64,000 nt of DNA from Streptomyces pyxinicus (GCF_024753135.1 NZ_JANUGP010000004.1:248001-312000); one strand, 5' to 3'. Positions 6,722 to 15,873 are shown, counted from the first letter of the stretch. Numbers and translations: made by a program. The notes: generated from the sequence alone by a model not told the origin.

Positions 6722-9700
6722 TTGCACCCTTCCGCGGCAAGAGGCGGTCGCCTCCATTTGTCTCCGGTGATGTCCTCGGTCCCTTTGTCGCCGATGCGAC
6801 CGACTTTCCGCAATTCGTAAATCATCCGGCCCTTGATGGCGTTCTCCACCCCAGGCGGCACTTCTACTTCCGAGGCCTTGATCCCGTGCTTGTTGAACCA
6901 CCCGTTGCTGTTGAACAGCCCAACCTCACGACCGGACTTGTCGTAGACGTGGATTTCCACGTCCCTTCCCTTGTTGCTCACCGGGAAGATGTCGCGTCGG
7001 CCTGTGTACCCCTGGCCGAAGTCCAGCGGGTTCTTCGGGCCCTTCCCGGCAAGGCCGAGATGGTCGCTCCAGCCCAGCGGGTTCGGGACGTAGGCGTGGT
7101 GATCGGGCGCCGGAACGAGACCCAGCGGGTCTGCGCTGACGTATCGCGCTGTCTCCGGGTCGTAGTACCGGTGGACGTTGTAGTGCAGGCCCGATTCGGA
7201 ATCGGCGTACTGCCCCGGGAAACGCAAGGGACAGTCCACTCGTGGACCAGCCTCCTCCGGGGAGGGGAAGCGAGTCCCCCACAGGCCCGTACGGCGCTGC
7301 CAGACAAGATCTCCCGTAGCGGTGACCAATTCCATGGGCGTACCCACGACGTCGGTGACGACGGCGTACAGCCGGGCTCCCCGCTCCGGGTCCGACTCTT
7401 CCGCCAGCTGCGCCAGAGAAGAAGGATTGGCGGCCGTCGCGGTCGGTTTGTGGCACGTCTGGGCGACCGGACGAGGACCGTCCGGTGCGTAGTCCCAGGT
7501 GGTCACCCAGCCGTCCGGCGTGGTCTGCTCGGCCAGGGACAGGTCGTCCCAGGCGAAGTCCGTGCGGTCGGCCACAGAGCCGTCGGCGGCCACGCGGTGC
7601 TTGGAGAGGCGTCGGCCGAGCGGATCGTAGGCGTACCGCCATTGACTGCCGTCCGGGGCGACGACGCCCGTGAGACGGTCCTCAGCGTTCCACGCGTACC
7701 TCCAGACACGAGTCTGGCCGTTCAGGAGCTTGCGGGTCCTGCGGATGAGACGGCCTTCAGCGTCGTGTTCGTACGAGGTGCGACCGGCCGCGCGGATGAG
7801 CGTGCCCTCGAACCGGCGTTCACCATCCGCCTGGTGGTACGGCGATGTGGCGTGCACGAGGTTGCCCGCAGGATCGTAGGCGTAGTTCTCGCTCCAGCCG
7901 TGGGCGCGGACCGCGGTAACCCGGCCCATGTCGTCCAGTTCGAAGCGGCGGGTTCCAGAAGTCAGCTCCCGGATCTCGGTCACGTAGCCGTCGGCCCGGT
8001 GCGCGTACGTCCGGTGCTGCAGGACTCTGTCTGCGGCTGTGAGGCTCTGCTTGGTCAGCAGCCCCGTCGCGCTCCAGCTCTGCGAGAGCGACACCTCCGT
8101 ACCGTGGCTTCGCCGCGTCTCGCGGCCGACGGCATCGTGGGCGAAGTCCAGTGCTCCTGCGCACGAACGCAGGGCGAGAGGGCGCCCTGCGGGATCGTAG
8201 CTCCATTCCGAGGCCACTCCGGAGGGCGTCACCCGCCGAGTGCGGCGACCGGCGGCATCGTGGACGTAAGTGGTCGTCCGACCGTTCAGGGTCTCCGAAA
8301 GGATCCTGCCGAGCGCGTCCCGTTCGTAGATCAGCTCGGCGTCCCCATTCGCCGCACGGCACAGCTCACCGCCGGGGCCGTAGGCGAAGGTCGTCAGCTC
8401 TCCCGCCTTCGAGTGCTGCTCCACGATCCGCCCGAGCCGGTCCCTCGCGAAGCGCAGCGTCTCTCCGGCGCCGTTGGTGCGGTCGACCAGACGCCCGTTG
8501 CCGTCGTGGGTGTAGAGGTGGGTTCGGCCGTTGAAGTCCGTCTCCGCCGCCAGCCTGCCTGCCTCGTCATAGGTGTATGACCAGGTCAGGCCTTGCGGGT
8601 TTGTGACTGTCGCCAGACGGAGCTCCGTGTCGTAGCGGAACTCGTACCGTGCTCCGTCCGGGTCCGTGCGTGCGGCCGGCACACTGAAGTGACCCGCGGC
8701 GTGTTGCGTGGTGTTCCCGACGGTGTCCGAGTGGGTGAGCAGGTTGCCCTCGGCGTCCCAAGTCCAGGACTCCTCCGTACCGTCGGCCAGACGACGCCAC
8801 GACAGCTTGCCTTCCGTGGTCCAGCCCAGACGAGTGACGTGGCCGAGAGGGTCGGTGACCTCGATGACCCTGCCGAACGAGTCGCGGCGGACCACCGTCG
8901 TGTGACCGAGTTCGTTCGTCAGAGCGAGCGGAAGACCCGCCGCGTCGTACGTCACTTCGCGGGTGTGGCCGAGCACGTCGGTGATCGCCTTCGGGCGCCC
9001 CGTGTCGTCGTACTCATACCGTGTTTCGGCGTTGAGCGGATCAACGGTGTGCAGGAGATTGCCGCGGTCGTCGTATGTGTGCCGCCAGATCGCGCCGCCC
9101 GGCTCGGTCACCTCGGTCGGCAGTCCGATTGCGTTGTACGTGGCTCGTGCGACCGAGCCGTCGGGCAGGACCAGTTGGGTGAGATCGCCGGTGTCGTCGT
9201 AGGTGTAGCGGGTGGTGTGGCCGAGCGCGTCGGTGATCGTCAGTGGTTGGTCGCCGTATTCGTCCCATTCGGTGCGGGTGGTGTGTCCCAGGGGGTCGGT
9301 CTCCTCGATCACCAGCCCGTTGGTGTTGTGGCGGTGGGTCGAGGTGTGGCCCTGGGAGTCGGTGTACGTCGTTGTGCGGGTGGTGTCGTCGTAGGTGAGG
9401 GTGCCGGAGAGGATGCCGTCGATGCCCTCGGTGCGGGTGACGCGGCCCCGGTCGTCGTAGGTGTAGGAGAACCAGGTGCCGTTGCGGTCGGTCCAGCGGG
9501 TGACGCGGCCCTCGGTGTCGTAGCTGAAACGCAGGGGTTTGCCGCTGGAGTTGATGACCTCGGTGAGGTTGCCGGCACTGTCGTAGGCGTAGCGCATGAC
9601 GACGGTGCCCTCGTCGGGCGGGGTGTGCGGGTGGTAGCGGGAGGGGGGTTCGTCCAGGAGGCGCAGGGCGGTGACGCGGGGGCCGTGGGTGTCGACGGCG

Positions 9701-11001
9701 AGGTAGTAGCCGCCGGAGTGGCGGATGCCGAACGGGATGCCCTGGTCGTCGCGTTCGATGTCGACGCGGTGGGCGTTGCGGTCGCTCCAGGAGTCCAGGG
9801 CCAGGTGGAAGACGCCGAAGGTGGGGGAGGGGACGGGGGCGGCGAAGGTGCGGGTCACGCCGGTGGCCGGGTCGGTGACCGTCATGGCGCTGTCGGGCTT
9901 GCCGTCCCACTCCAGTGGCCAGCGCGGGCCTTTGACGGGGAGGGTCGGCACGCCCGGTTCCGGTACCGGGTAGACCAGGCGCATGCCGTCGGAGGCGGCG
10001 AAGACGACGCCCTCCCCGTCGATCTGGAGGCATTCGTCCAGGAGGGAGGTCCAGGTCGGGCCGAAGCAGACGCCACCGCGGTAGGAGGAGAGGTGGGTGC
10101 GGGTGAACTCCAGGGGCAGGCTGCCCGGCAGGGACAGGTCCGTCTGCGTCATCAGCATCGCGCCGGTCGCCACGTCGATCGGCTCGCCCACGCACGGGGT
10201 GCGCTCGCCGTTGCGGGCCGCCGGGCCCAGTTCGACCAGGTCCGGGCGGAGGGCGGGCGGGCGCAGCAGGAGCGGGGTGGTGTCGGTGAGGCCGCCTTCC
10301 ATGCTCGCCTTGAGCAGGCCTCCGCCCGCGCCCAGCGCGCCGCCGAAGATCATGCCGTCCTTGGCGGCCTGGTTGACCTCGTCCAGGCTGAGGCCCTTCT
10401 GGAGTCCGGTCACGATCTTCAGCGGCTGGGCCACGGCGAGGTCCACGGTGACCGACTCGACCCCGCCGAACGCGGCGGCGACGAGGGTGCCGCCGGCGAT
10501 CTCGGCGACCGTGGTGGTGACCGCGACGCCCATCGTGGCGCCGAACTCGATGACCGCGTCCGCCGCCGCGACGGCCGCTCCCGAGGCCAGGCCCGCGGTG
10601 AAGAAGGCCAGCGCCACGCCGCCGGCTATCACCGCCGCGTCGATCCCGATCTGCGTCCACAGCTTGTTGACCGCGTCGTCGATGGCGTCGGCGAACTTGT
10701 CGAGGGCCTTGGCCATCCCCCGTGCCGAGTCCGCCAGGCTCTTCAGCCAGCCGCCGCCCTGGTCCTTGGCGTAGCGGCCCCAGAACTTGTCGAACGCCTC
10801 GACCGACTCACCGGTGTTGTGGTGGATGATCGAGGACGCGCTGCGGTGCACGGGAGAGCGGACGTCGTCCACGGAGTCGGCGAAAGTACGCCAGGCCTTC
10901 GCCGCGTCCCGCAGCTTGTCGGAGTCGGCCTCGGGCCACCACAGACCCATCTTGAGCAGGATGTGGCGGGCTTTGTCCTCAACGCTCACCGGCACCGTCA
11001 C
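6718..11001 (-). CDS. Rhs/YD-repeat polymorphic toxin with WXG100-like N-terminus
   Basis: 1427 residues. About 1-110 is helical with WXG/LXG-like character (WRTFADSVDD, FWGRY). A hydrophobic Ala/Gly/Val region covers about 118-190. A DUF6531-type PVDVATG segment (here GEPIDVATGAMLM) precedes many YD repeats (YDxxGxxT) to about 1250. The core ends with RYYDPETARYVSADPLGLV and PNPLGWSDHLGLAG. The last 108 residues are the variable toxin tip (FNKHGIKASEV, GDKWRRP), whose family I cannot name with confidence. GTG at 11001 is used; it overlaps the upstream WXG gene by 23 bp, and another GTG at 10989 is possible. Family knowledge: the Rhs shell encloses and releases the tip, and Gram-positive examples leave by a type VII-like system. 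The gene lies between the WXG and immunity genes. Confidence 0.9.
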   Translation of the reverse strand: MTVPVSVEDKARHILLKMGLWWPEADSDKLRDAAKAWRTFADSVDDVRSPVHRSASSIIHHNTGESVEAFDKFWGRYAKDQGGGWLKSLADSARGMAKALDKFADAIDDAVNKLWTQIGIDAAVIAGGVALAFFTAGLASGAAVAAADAVIEFGATMGVAVTTTVAEIAGGTLVAAAFGGVESVTVDLAVAQPLKIVTGLQKGLSLDEVNQAAKDGMIFGGALGAGGGLLKASMEGGLTDTTPLLLRPPALRPDLVELGPAARNGERTPCVGEPIDVATGAMLMTQTDLSLPGSLPLEFTRTHLSSYRGGVCFGPTWTSLLDECLQIDGEGVVFAASDGMRLVYPVPEPGVPTLPVKGPRWPLEWDGKPDSAMTVTDPATGVTRTFAAPVPSPTFGVFHLALDSWSDRNAHRVDIERDDQGIPFGIRHSGGYYLAVDTHGPRVTALRLLDEPPSRYHPHTPPDEGTVVMRYAYDSAGNLTEVINSSGKPLRFSYDTEGRVTRWTDRNGTWFSYTYDDRGRVTRTEGIDGILSGTLTYDDTTRTTTYTDSQGHTSTHRHNTNGLVIEETDPLGHTTRTEWDEYGDQPLTITDALGHTTRYTYDDTGDLTQLVLPDGSVARATYNAIGLPTEVTEPGGAIWRHTYDDRGNLLHTVDPLNAETRYEYDDTGRPKAITDVLGHTREVTYDAAGLPLALTNELGHTTVVRRDSFGRVIEVTDPLGHVTRLGWTTEGKLSWRRLADGTEESWTWDAEGNLLTHSDTVGNTTQHAAGHFSVPAARTDPDGARYEFRYDTELRLATVTNPQGLTWSYTYDEAGRLAAETDFNGRTHLYTHDGNGRLVDRTNGAGETLRFARDRLGRIVEQHSKAGELTTFAYGPGGELCRAANGDAELIYERDALGRILSETLNGRTTTYVHDAAGRRTRRVTPSGVASEWSYDPAGRPLALRSCAGALDFAHDAVGRETRRSHGTEVSLSQSWSATGLLTKQSLTAADRVLQHRTYAHRADGYVTEIRELTSGTRRFELDDMGRVTAVRAHGWSENYAYDPAGNLVHATSPYHQADGERRFEGTLIRAAGRTSYEHDAEGRLIRRTRKLLNGQTRVWRYAWNAEDRLTGVVAPDGSQWRYAYDPLGRRLSKHRVAADGSVADRTDFAWDDLSLAEQTTPDGWVTTWDYAPDGPRPVAQTCHKPTATAANPSSLAQLAEESDPERGARLYAVVTDVVGTPMELVTATGDLVWQRRTGLWGTRFPSPEEAGPRVDCPLRFPGQYADSESGLHYNVHRYYDPETARYVSADPLGLVPAPDHHAYVPNPLGWSDHLGLAGKGPKNPLDFGQGYTGRRDIFPVSNKGRDVEIHVYDKSGREVGLFNSNGWFNKHGIKASEVEVPPGVENAIKGRMIYELRKVGRIGDKGTEDITGDKWRRPPLAAEGCK

Positions 11002-11347
11002 TCTGCTGCTTGCCGGCCTTCACTTCGGTGAACATCCCGGCGATCAACTGGTCGTTGTCGACCTGCCCGTCCGACAGGTCGACCAGGGCCTCGTGAATGC
11101 TCGTCAGCCCGAGCACCAGGACGCCCGCCGCACTCTCGATCTTCTTCTGCTGCGGCTTGTAGGCCTTGCCGAACTGGTCGCCCTGTTCGTCATGGCCCCA
11201 GGGCTCACCGAGGCCGTCGAGGGTCTTCACCAGGGTGGTCAGCGCCTTGCTCAGGTCGACGGCCCCCTGGTGGAAGGCCGGAGCCGCCGCCTTGATGTCG
11301 GCGGTCCTGATGTCCAGTACCTTGCCGGGGACCTTGCCGTCACCCAT
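10979..11347 (-). CDS. WXG100-like small helical protein, T7SS-type partner of the Rhs toxin
   Basis: 122 residues from an ATG at 11347 preceded by a G-rich site. The sequence is helical with a central GLGEPWGHDEQGD turn, resembling the W-x-G bend of ESX proteins in a slightly longer form. Its 3' end overlaps the Rhs start. Such genes commonly precede secreted Rhs or LXG toxins and are thought to act as secretion partners or chaperones. No ESX core genes are in the window, so the secretion machinery would be encoded elsewhere. Confidence 0.75.
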   Translation of the reverse strand: MGDGKVPGKVLDIRTADIKAAAPAFHQGAVDLSKALTTLVKTLDGLGEPWGHDEQGDQFGKAYKPQQKKIESAAGVLVLGLTSIHEALVDLSDGQVDNDQLIAGMFTEVKAGKQQSDGAGER

Positions 11348-11454
11348 CCATGAACCCCCGTTCGCAGTCGCGCAATCGACCCTAGGGGAGAGAGGTCAAG
11401 AGAAGGCCATGGAGAGGCCACGCACAAGCAATCCCCCCGGGTGTACCTGCCCCG

Positions 11455-11664
11455 CTACGGCCCCGACCGGAACCCCAATTCCCGGCTCACGCCGAGGGAG
11501 ATGTCGAGCAGCTTCTGCCGGGCGACCTGGGGGATGCGGTAGGTGTGGGCTCGGGCGGTGGAGACGAAGTCATCCGGCAGGGCGATGTGGTGGTGTGCGA
11601 CGTACGCCGGCAGGTCCGCGCGCCATGCGAAGTCGCCGTCCGTGAGGACCGATGAGCCGCCCAA
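11455..11664 (-). CDS. Small hypothetical protein
   Basis: 69 residues from a TTG at 11664; no ATG or GTG is available in frame between it and the fluC stop at 11701. The translation looks coding (LTDGDFAWRADLPAYV, then LPDDF, then an Arg/Ala-rich helix). It resembles small conserved Streptomyces proteins with a WRADLxxYV pattern that I cannot name. It could be a 3' remnant. The call is low-confidence because of start-codon and length problems. Confidence 0.35.
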   Translation of the reverse strand: MGGSSVLTDGDFAWRADLPAYVAHHHIALPDDFVSTARAHTYRIPQVARQKLLDISLGVSRELGFRSGP

Positions 11665-11700
11665 GACACAGAAGGTCCCTGGAGAAGCCCGCCAACCGCG

Positions 11701-12084
11701 TCACCGGAACAGCGCCTCCGCCAGTGTCACGCCGATGAAGGCCGAGCCCAGGCCCGCCACCACGCTTGCCGCGACGTTGGCCGTGGCGAAGAAGCCCGCG
11801 CCGTTCTCGGTGAGGCGGAGGGTCTCGTAGGAGAAGGTGGAGTAGGTGGTGAGGGCGCCGCACAGGCCGGTGCCGAGGAGGAGCTGGACGTGGGGGGAGG
11901 CGGCGCCGGCGGCGGTCGCTCCGGTGACGAGGCCCAGGATCAGGCAGCCGCAGACGTTGACCGTGAAGGTGCCCCAGGGGAACACCGTGTCGTGGCGTTT
12001 CTGGATGGCCCGGTCGGTCAGGTAGCGGAGCGGGGCGCCCACCATGGCGCCGATGATCACCAGGAGCCAGTCGAGCCAGTTCAT
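11701..12084 (-). CDS. crcB: Fluoride channel FluC/CrcB, subunit 1
   Basis: 127 residues with four membrane helices. GTFTVNVCG at about 38-46 and TYSTFSYE near 80 are the FluC signatures: the conserved Asn and the TFS box lining the fluoride path. FluC works as an antiparallel dual-topology dimer in the cell membrane, expelling fluoride. The ATG overlaps the stop of the DUF190 gene by four bases, and a second FluC lies upstream, so two paralogues may form a heterodimer, as in other Gram-positive bacteria. Confidence 0.93.
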   Translation of the reverse strand: MNWLDWLLVIIGAMVGAPLRYLTDRAIQKRHDTVFPWGTFTVNVCGCLILGLVTGATAAGAASPHVQLLLGTGLCGALTTYSTFSYETLRLTENGAGFFATANVAASVVAGLGSAFIGVTLAEALFR

Positions 12085-12452
12085 CGCTTCCGCCTCCCGG
12101 GCGCCTTCTCGTCCTTCGCCCTGCCCACGTAGCGGATGACCTCGCAGTCGTCCAGGATGACCAGGCCCTCATCGACCAACTCGTCCAGCTGCGGGAGGAA
12201 GGCGCGGACGCGGTCCTCCGTGTCGACGATGACGATCGCCACCGGCAGGTCCTCGCTGAGCGAGAGCAGGCGGGTGGTGTGGATCAGGGAGGAGGCGCCG
12301 AAGCCCTCCACGCCGCGGAAGACCGAGGCGCCGGCCAGGCCGGCCTGGTGGGCGCGGTGGACGATCTCGCCGTAGAGCGGCTTGTGGTGCCAGACGTCGT
12401 TCTCGCCGATGAAGATGGTCACGCGCAGGGCGTTGCCCGTCAGTCGTGTCAT
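12081..12452 (-). CDS. DUF190 family protein in the fluoride channel operon
   Basis: 123 residues from an ATG at 12452. The sequence [22 protein letters not shown] and the later [18 protein letters not shown] are typical of DUF190, a PII-like trimeric fold. It is sandwiched between two crcB genes with 4-bp overlaps on both sides, so its role is almost certainly tied to the channel, perhaps sensing or gating. The exact function is unknown. Confidence 0.9.
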   Translation of the reverse strand: MTRLTGNALRVTIFIGENDVWHHKPLYGEIVHRAHQAGLAGASVFRGVEGFGASSLIHTTRLLSLSEDLPVAIVIVDTEDRVRAFLPQLDELVDEGLVILDDCEVIRYVGRAKDEKAPGRRKR

Positions 12453-12949
12453 CGCTGCCTCCCGGCCACCAGGCGGCGCGTCACCGTCGCCGCGAGCCAC
12501 ACCGCCGCCAGTGCCGCGCAGAGCGTGGCGGCCAGATACGCGAGCCCCGTACGGGGGTGTCCGCCGTCCACCAGCCGCTGGATGTCCAGCGCGTACGTCG
12601 AGAACGTCGTGAAGCCGCCGAGGACGCCGGTGCCGAAGAACGGCCGGACCAGGCGGTGGGCCGCCCAGACGTCGGTGATCAGCACCATGAACGCGCCGAT
12701 GACCGCGCAGCCGACGACGTTCACCCACAGGGTCGTCCACGGGAAGGCGCCGCTCGCCGTCGGCCACAGCAGACCCGCTCCGTAGCGCACCGAGGCTCCG
12801 ATCGCGCCGCCCAGCGCCACCACCGCCACGATCGGGCCCTGCGCCCGCCAGGACTGCCGGCGCTGCGCGGGTACGTGCAGATCGACATCGGGGTCCGTGG
12901 GCTCGGCCGTCATCCGGGCTGCCGCCACCTCGGGTTCGGGGGCTGTCAT
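12449..12949 (-). CDS. crcB: Fluoride channel FluC/CrcB, subunit 2
   Basis: 166 residues from an ATG at 12949. The first about 45 residues are a hydrophilic extension rich in Pro, Glu and Asp that ordinary FluC proteins lack. Four membrane helices follow, with TTLWVNVVG and [10 protein letters not shown] as the Asn and TFS signatures. This is the first gene of the crcB-DUF190-crcB operon. AGGAGA lies upstream of the ATG inside a predicted stem (12963-13010), suggesting translational control. Confidence 0.92.
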   Translation of the reverse strand: MTAPEPEVAAARMTAEPTDPDVDLHVPAQRRQSWRAQGPIVAVVALGGAIGASVRYGAGLLWPTASGAFPWTTLWVNVVGCAVIGAFMVLITDVWAAHRLVRPFFGTGVLGGFTTFSTYALDIQRLVDGGHPRTGLAYLAATLCAALAAVWLAATVTRRLVAGRQR

Positions 12950-12962
12950 GAAACGTACGTCT

Positions 12963-13010
12963 CCTACTCGCCGGTGCCCGCGCGCACGGGCACGCGCCAA
13001 CGCAAGTAGG
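12963..13010 (-). promoter_or_regulatory. Structured 5' leader that may mask the crcB ribosome site
   Basis: In the transcript, CCTACT (complement 13005-13010) can pair with AGTAGG (complement 12963-12968). The latter is the start of the AGTAGGAG ribosome-binding region. An inner 7-bp stem GTGCCCG/CGGGCAC (12974-12980 with 12987-12993) closes a compact hairpin. I did not find the sequence pattern of the known fluoride (crcB) riboswitch, so a ligand cannot be proposed from sequence alone. Confidence 0.5.
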
Positions 13011-13143
13011 GACTGTTGGCGGCGCCGGTGCCGCGGTTCGGGTACGGCGAGCCCCACCGCCGTGCCGCGATCGGCGCTCACCGAGCACGGCCGCCCACCA
13101 GCCTAACGCCGACGGCAGCGGGCCCGCACTCGGCCCGGAGCGC

Positions 13144-14592
13144 TCAGGCGGCCCTGGGCAGGGTGATCCGGAAGGCCGCGCCGCCCTCCGGGCCCTCCGT
13201 GAGGGTCAGGGTGCCGTCGTGGTTGCGCACGACGTCCCGGGCGATGGCGAGCCCCAGGCCCGCACCGCCCTCGTCGCGCCCCCGGGCCTCGTCCAGGCGC
13301 ACGAAGCGGGCGAAGACGCGGTCGCGGTCCTCCGGTGCCACGCCGTGGCCGTCGTCCGCGACCGTGCAGGTCACCGTGGTGGGGGTCGAGGTGAGGGTGA
13401 CCGTGATGCTCGCGGACGCGTGCCGTTGGGCGTTGTCCAGGAGGTTGCCGAGCACGCGGCCGAGCTGGTTGCGGCTCCCCCGCACCTCCAGGGCGGTGTC
13501 CGGGGCGACGACCGTGGGAGTGATGCGGTCGGCGGGCGGCCGGCGGGACACCTCCTCGCGGACCAGGGCGGCCAGGTCGAGGACCGTGCCGGTGGGGCGT
13601 TCGCCGGCGTCGAGGCGGGCGAGCAGCAGGAGGTCGGTGGCCAGGTGCTGGAGCCGTACGACGTCCTGAAGCAGGTCGGCGGTGTCGAGCAGTCCGGGGT
13701 GCCGGCCGGCGACCTCCAGCTGGGCACGCAGGGAGGCGATGGGGCTGCGCAGCTCGTGGGAGGCGTCGGCGACGAAGCGGTGCTGGCGCTCCACCGAGCG
13801 TTCCAGCGCGGCCAGGGTCTCGTTGGTGGTGCGGGCGAGCCGGGCGATCTCGTCGCGCGCCGCGGGTTCGGGCACCCGGCGTGCCAGGTCGCCGCTGCCG
13901 GTGATCTCGGCCATCTCGGCGCGGATGCCCTCCACCGGGCGCAGCGCCCTGCGGGTGACCAGCCAGGTCACCGCCGCGACCACGGCGAGCAGGAAGGGCA
14001 GGCCGGTCAGCATCGCGCGGGTGACCTGGTCGACGGTGGCCTGTTCGTCGGCCAGGGAGGCGCCCGCGTGGACGGTGTAGGTGCGGCCGTCGTAGGTGGT
14101 GCCGTGCACGGCCGCGAAGCGGTACGTCCGGGTCTCGCCGTCCTCGGACGTCAGGGTGCGGGTCGCGCGGTGCACGTCCGTGCCGACCCTGCCGCGGGCG
14201 GGGGCATCGCCGTCGTCGCCGTCGTCATCGCCGTCATCGTCATCGTCATGGGTGCCGCGCGCCGGCGTGTGGTCCGTCACCGGGGCGCGGCCCTCCAGGG
14301 CGTCGCCCGCCGCCAGCACCTTGCCGTCGGCGCCGACCACCTGGACCGGTTCGTCCTCGTCGTCGGGGAGGTCGAGGGCGCCGAAGTCCCCGTTCAGCGC
14401 GGCCTGGGAGCCGGCCACGGTGCGGGCGGTGACCTCCGCCTCCAGGCTCGCGCGGCCGGTGAGGTTGTGGCGCAGTACGGCGACGACGGCCGCGCCCGCG
14501 ACGACCAGCGCGACGCACACCACGAGCGTGGCGGCCAGCGCGGCGCGCGCCCGGACCGAGGAGAACGGCCTGGGCCACGGCGGCCTACGCAT
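13144..14592 (-). CDS. Sensor histidine kinase, OmpR-partner type
   Basis: 482 residues from an ATG at 14592, overlapping the response regulator's 3' end by eight bases. Membrane helix 1 covers about 14-37. A long extracytoplasmic loop carries a striking Asp/Gly run ([14 protein letters not shown], about 125-140). Membrane helix 2 is followed by HAMP. HisKA has [16 protein letters not shown] (His near 270). HATPase has [20 protein letters not shown] and GGAGLGLAI. The acidic loop suggests a cation or metal signal, but that is a guess. Together with the next gene it forms a complete two-component system, divergent from a secreted PepSY protein that also has an acidic tail. Confidence 0.93.
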   Translation of the reverse strand: MRRPPWPRPFSSVRARAALAATLVVCVALVVAGAAVVAVLRHNLTGRASLEAEVTARTVAGSQAALNGDFGALDLPDDEDEPVQVVGADGKVLAAGDALEGRAPVTDHTPARGTHDDDDDGDDDGDDGDAPARGRVGTDVHRATRTLTSEDGETRTYRFAAVHGTTYDGRTYTVHAGASLADEQATVDQVTRAMLTGLPFLLAVVAAVTWLVTRRALRPVEGIRAEMAEITGSGDLARRVPEPAARDEIARLARTTNETLAALERSVERQHRFVADASHELRSPIASLRAQLEVAGRHPGLLDTADLLQDVVRLQHLATDLLLLARLDAGERPTGTVLDLAALVREEVSRRPPADRITPTVVAPDTALEVRGSRNQLGRVLGNLLDNAQRHASASITVTLTSTPTTVTCTVADDGHGVAPEDRDRVFARFVRLDEARGRDEGGAGLGLAIARDVVRNHDGTLTLTEGPEGGAAFRITLPRAA

Positions 14593-15271
14593 CGCGGTGC
14601 CCGTCGGGCCCCAGCCGGTACCCGGCGCCGCGCACGGTGACGATCGAGCGGCGGCCGAAGGGCACGTCGATCTTGCGGCGCAGGGCGCTGACGTGGACCT
14701 CGACGACGTGGGGGTCGCCGTCGTAGGCGAAGTCCCAGACGTGGTCGAGGACGTCGCCCTTGGAGACGACCTGTCCGGCGTGCAGGGCGAGGTGTTCCAG
14801 GACCGCGAACTCCCTGGCGGTGAGCGTGATCTCCGTACCGGCCCGGTCCACACGCCGGGCGGCCGGGTCGACGGTCAGGTCGCCGACCCGCAGCAGCCGG
14901 GTCCCGGCACGGGTGCGGCGGCGCAGCAGGGCGCGGATCCGGGCCAGCAGGACGACGTAGGAGAACGGCTTGGTGAGGTAGTCGTCGGCGCCGGTGTCCA
15001 GGCCCTCCGCCTCGTCGTACTCGCCGTCCTTGGCGGTGAGCATCAGGATCGGGGTGTCGTCGCCGGCCGCGCGCAGCCGGTCGCAGACGCGGTAGCCGTT
15101 GAGGCCGGGCAGCATGATGTCCAGGACGATCAGGTCGTAGTCCCGCTCCCCCGCCTGGTGCAGGCCGGTGACGCCGTCGTGGGCGAGGTCCACGGCGAAG
15201 CCCTCCGCGCGCAGGCCGCGGGCCAGGGCGGTGGCGAGGCGTCTTTCGTCCTCCACGATCAGCAGGCGCAT
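14585..15271 (-). CDS. OmpR/PhoB-family response regulator
   Basis: 228 residues. The receiver domain has acidic pocket E7-D8, phospho-acceptor D51 (LIVLDIMLPG) and Lys in LTKPFSY. The C-terminal winged helix (LTAREFAVLEHLALHAG, VVEVHVSALRRKID) is the OmpR type. It is first in the operon with the kinase. The spacer toward the divergent PepSY gene holds repeats likely bound by this protein (15292-15331), so it probably controls both directions. Confidence 0.95.
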   Translation of the reverse strand: MRLLIVEDERRLATALARGLRAEGFAVDLAHDGVTGLHQAGERDYDLIVLDIMLPGLNGYRVCDRLRAAGDDTPILMLTAKDGEYDEAEGLDTGADDYLTKPFSYVVLLARIRALLRRRTRAGTRLLRVGDLTVDPAARRVDRAGTEITLTAREFAVLEHLALHAGQVVSKGDVLDHVWDFAYDGDPHVVEVHVSALRRKIDVPFGRRSIVTVRGAGYRLGPDGHRDA

Positions 15272-15291
15272 GCGTCCCAGCGTCGCAGACC

Positions 15292-15331
15292 CTTCCTGAA
15301 GTGATCTTCAGGAAGCTTCAGCGGGGCTTCA
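15292..15331. promoter_or_regulatory. Candidate response-regulator operator
   Basis: An inverted repeat CTTCCTGAAG-TGAT-CTTCAGGAAG (15292-15315) is followed by CTTCA at 15316 and 15327. CTTCA thus recurs at 10-11-bp spacing (15306, 15316, 15327). Helical-turn-spaced direct repeats are typical of OmpR/PhoB-family sites, and the location is the divergent regulator/PepSY spacer. Confidence 0.55.
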
Positions 15332-15417
15332 GGGTCGGTCCCGCAGGGTGGTGGTCGTCCGGGCAGCACCGCCCGGACGACCACCGTACGAAGTCCGAAG
15401 AGAGAAGGGACCTTCCC

Positions 15418-15831
15418 ATGAAGGCTCGTCCGCGCACCCTGACCGGCCGTCGTCGTACCGTCGCCACCCTGCTCGCGGCCACTGTGGTCCTCGGCGGCGC
15501 CGGGGCCGCGACCGCCGCCGCCTACGCCGCGGACGGCGACCACGGCGACCACGGCGACCAGCGGGTCACCGCCACCACCGGCACCGACACGGACACCGAT
15601 CGGGATGACGACAGCGCCCTGCTGAAGGTCTCCACGGTCCGCATCGGGCAGGCCGCCGACGCCGCGACGAAGTCCGTGCCGGGCACGGTCACCGGCGCCG
15701 AGCTGGACGACCACCGGGGCAAGCCGGTCTGGGAGGTCGACGTCACGGACGCCAAGGGCACCGAGCACGAGGTCACCGTCGACGCGGCCAACGGCAAGGT
15801 CACGCACACCGAGACGGACGACGACGACTGA
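15418..15831 (+). CDS. Secreted PepSY-domain protein
   Basis: 137 residues from an ATG at 15418 with GAAGGGA upstream. The N-terminus (RRRTVATLLAATVVLGG) is a signal peptide or anchor, followed by a His/Asp/Gly-rich stretch (DGDHGDHGD) and a PepSY domain (about 75-130; VPGTVTGAELDDHRGKPVWE, then VDAANGKV). It ends in an acidic ETDDDD. PepSY modules often inhibit proteases or act near sensor kinases outside the membrane. Divergent from the two-component system and probably its target. Confidence 0.88.
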   Translation: MKARPRTLTGRRRTVATLLAATVVLGGAGAATAAAYAADGDHGDHGDQRVTATTGTDTDTDRDDDSALLKVSTVRIGQAADAATKSVPGTVTGAELDDHRGKPVWEVDVTDAKGTEHEVTVDAANGKVTHTETDDDD

Positions 15832-15846
15832 CAGCGCATGAGCAGC

Positions 15847-15873
15847 GGGCCGGCACGGAAACCGTGCCGGCCC
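15847..15873. terminator. Hairpin terminator between convergent genes
   Basis: GGGCCGGCACGG-AAA-CCGTGCCGGCCC, a perfect 12-bp stem with a 3-base loop, between the PepSY gene and the convergent membrane gene. It can serve both. Confidence 0.8.

Noticed and set aside
8593..11031. 812-codon open frame on the plus strand
   Set aside because: It is the antisense of the Rhs gene; the translation is low-complexity Val/Gly/Ala-rich, and the minus strand has clear YD repeats.
12950..13090. Known fluoride riboswitch upstream of crcB
   Set aside because: The conserved pattern of that riboswitch was not seen; only a simple hairpin over the ribosome site is supported.
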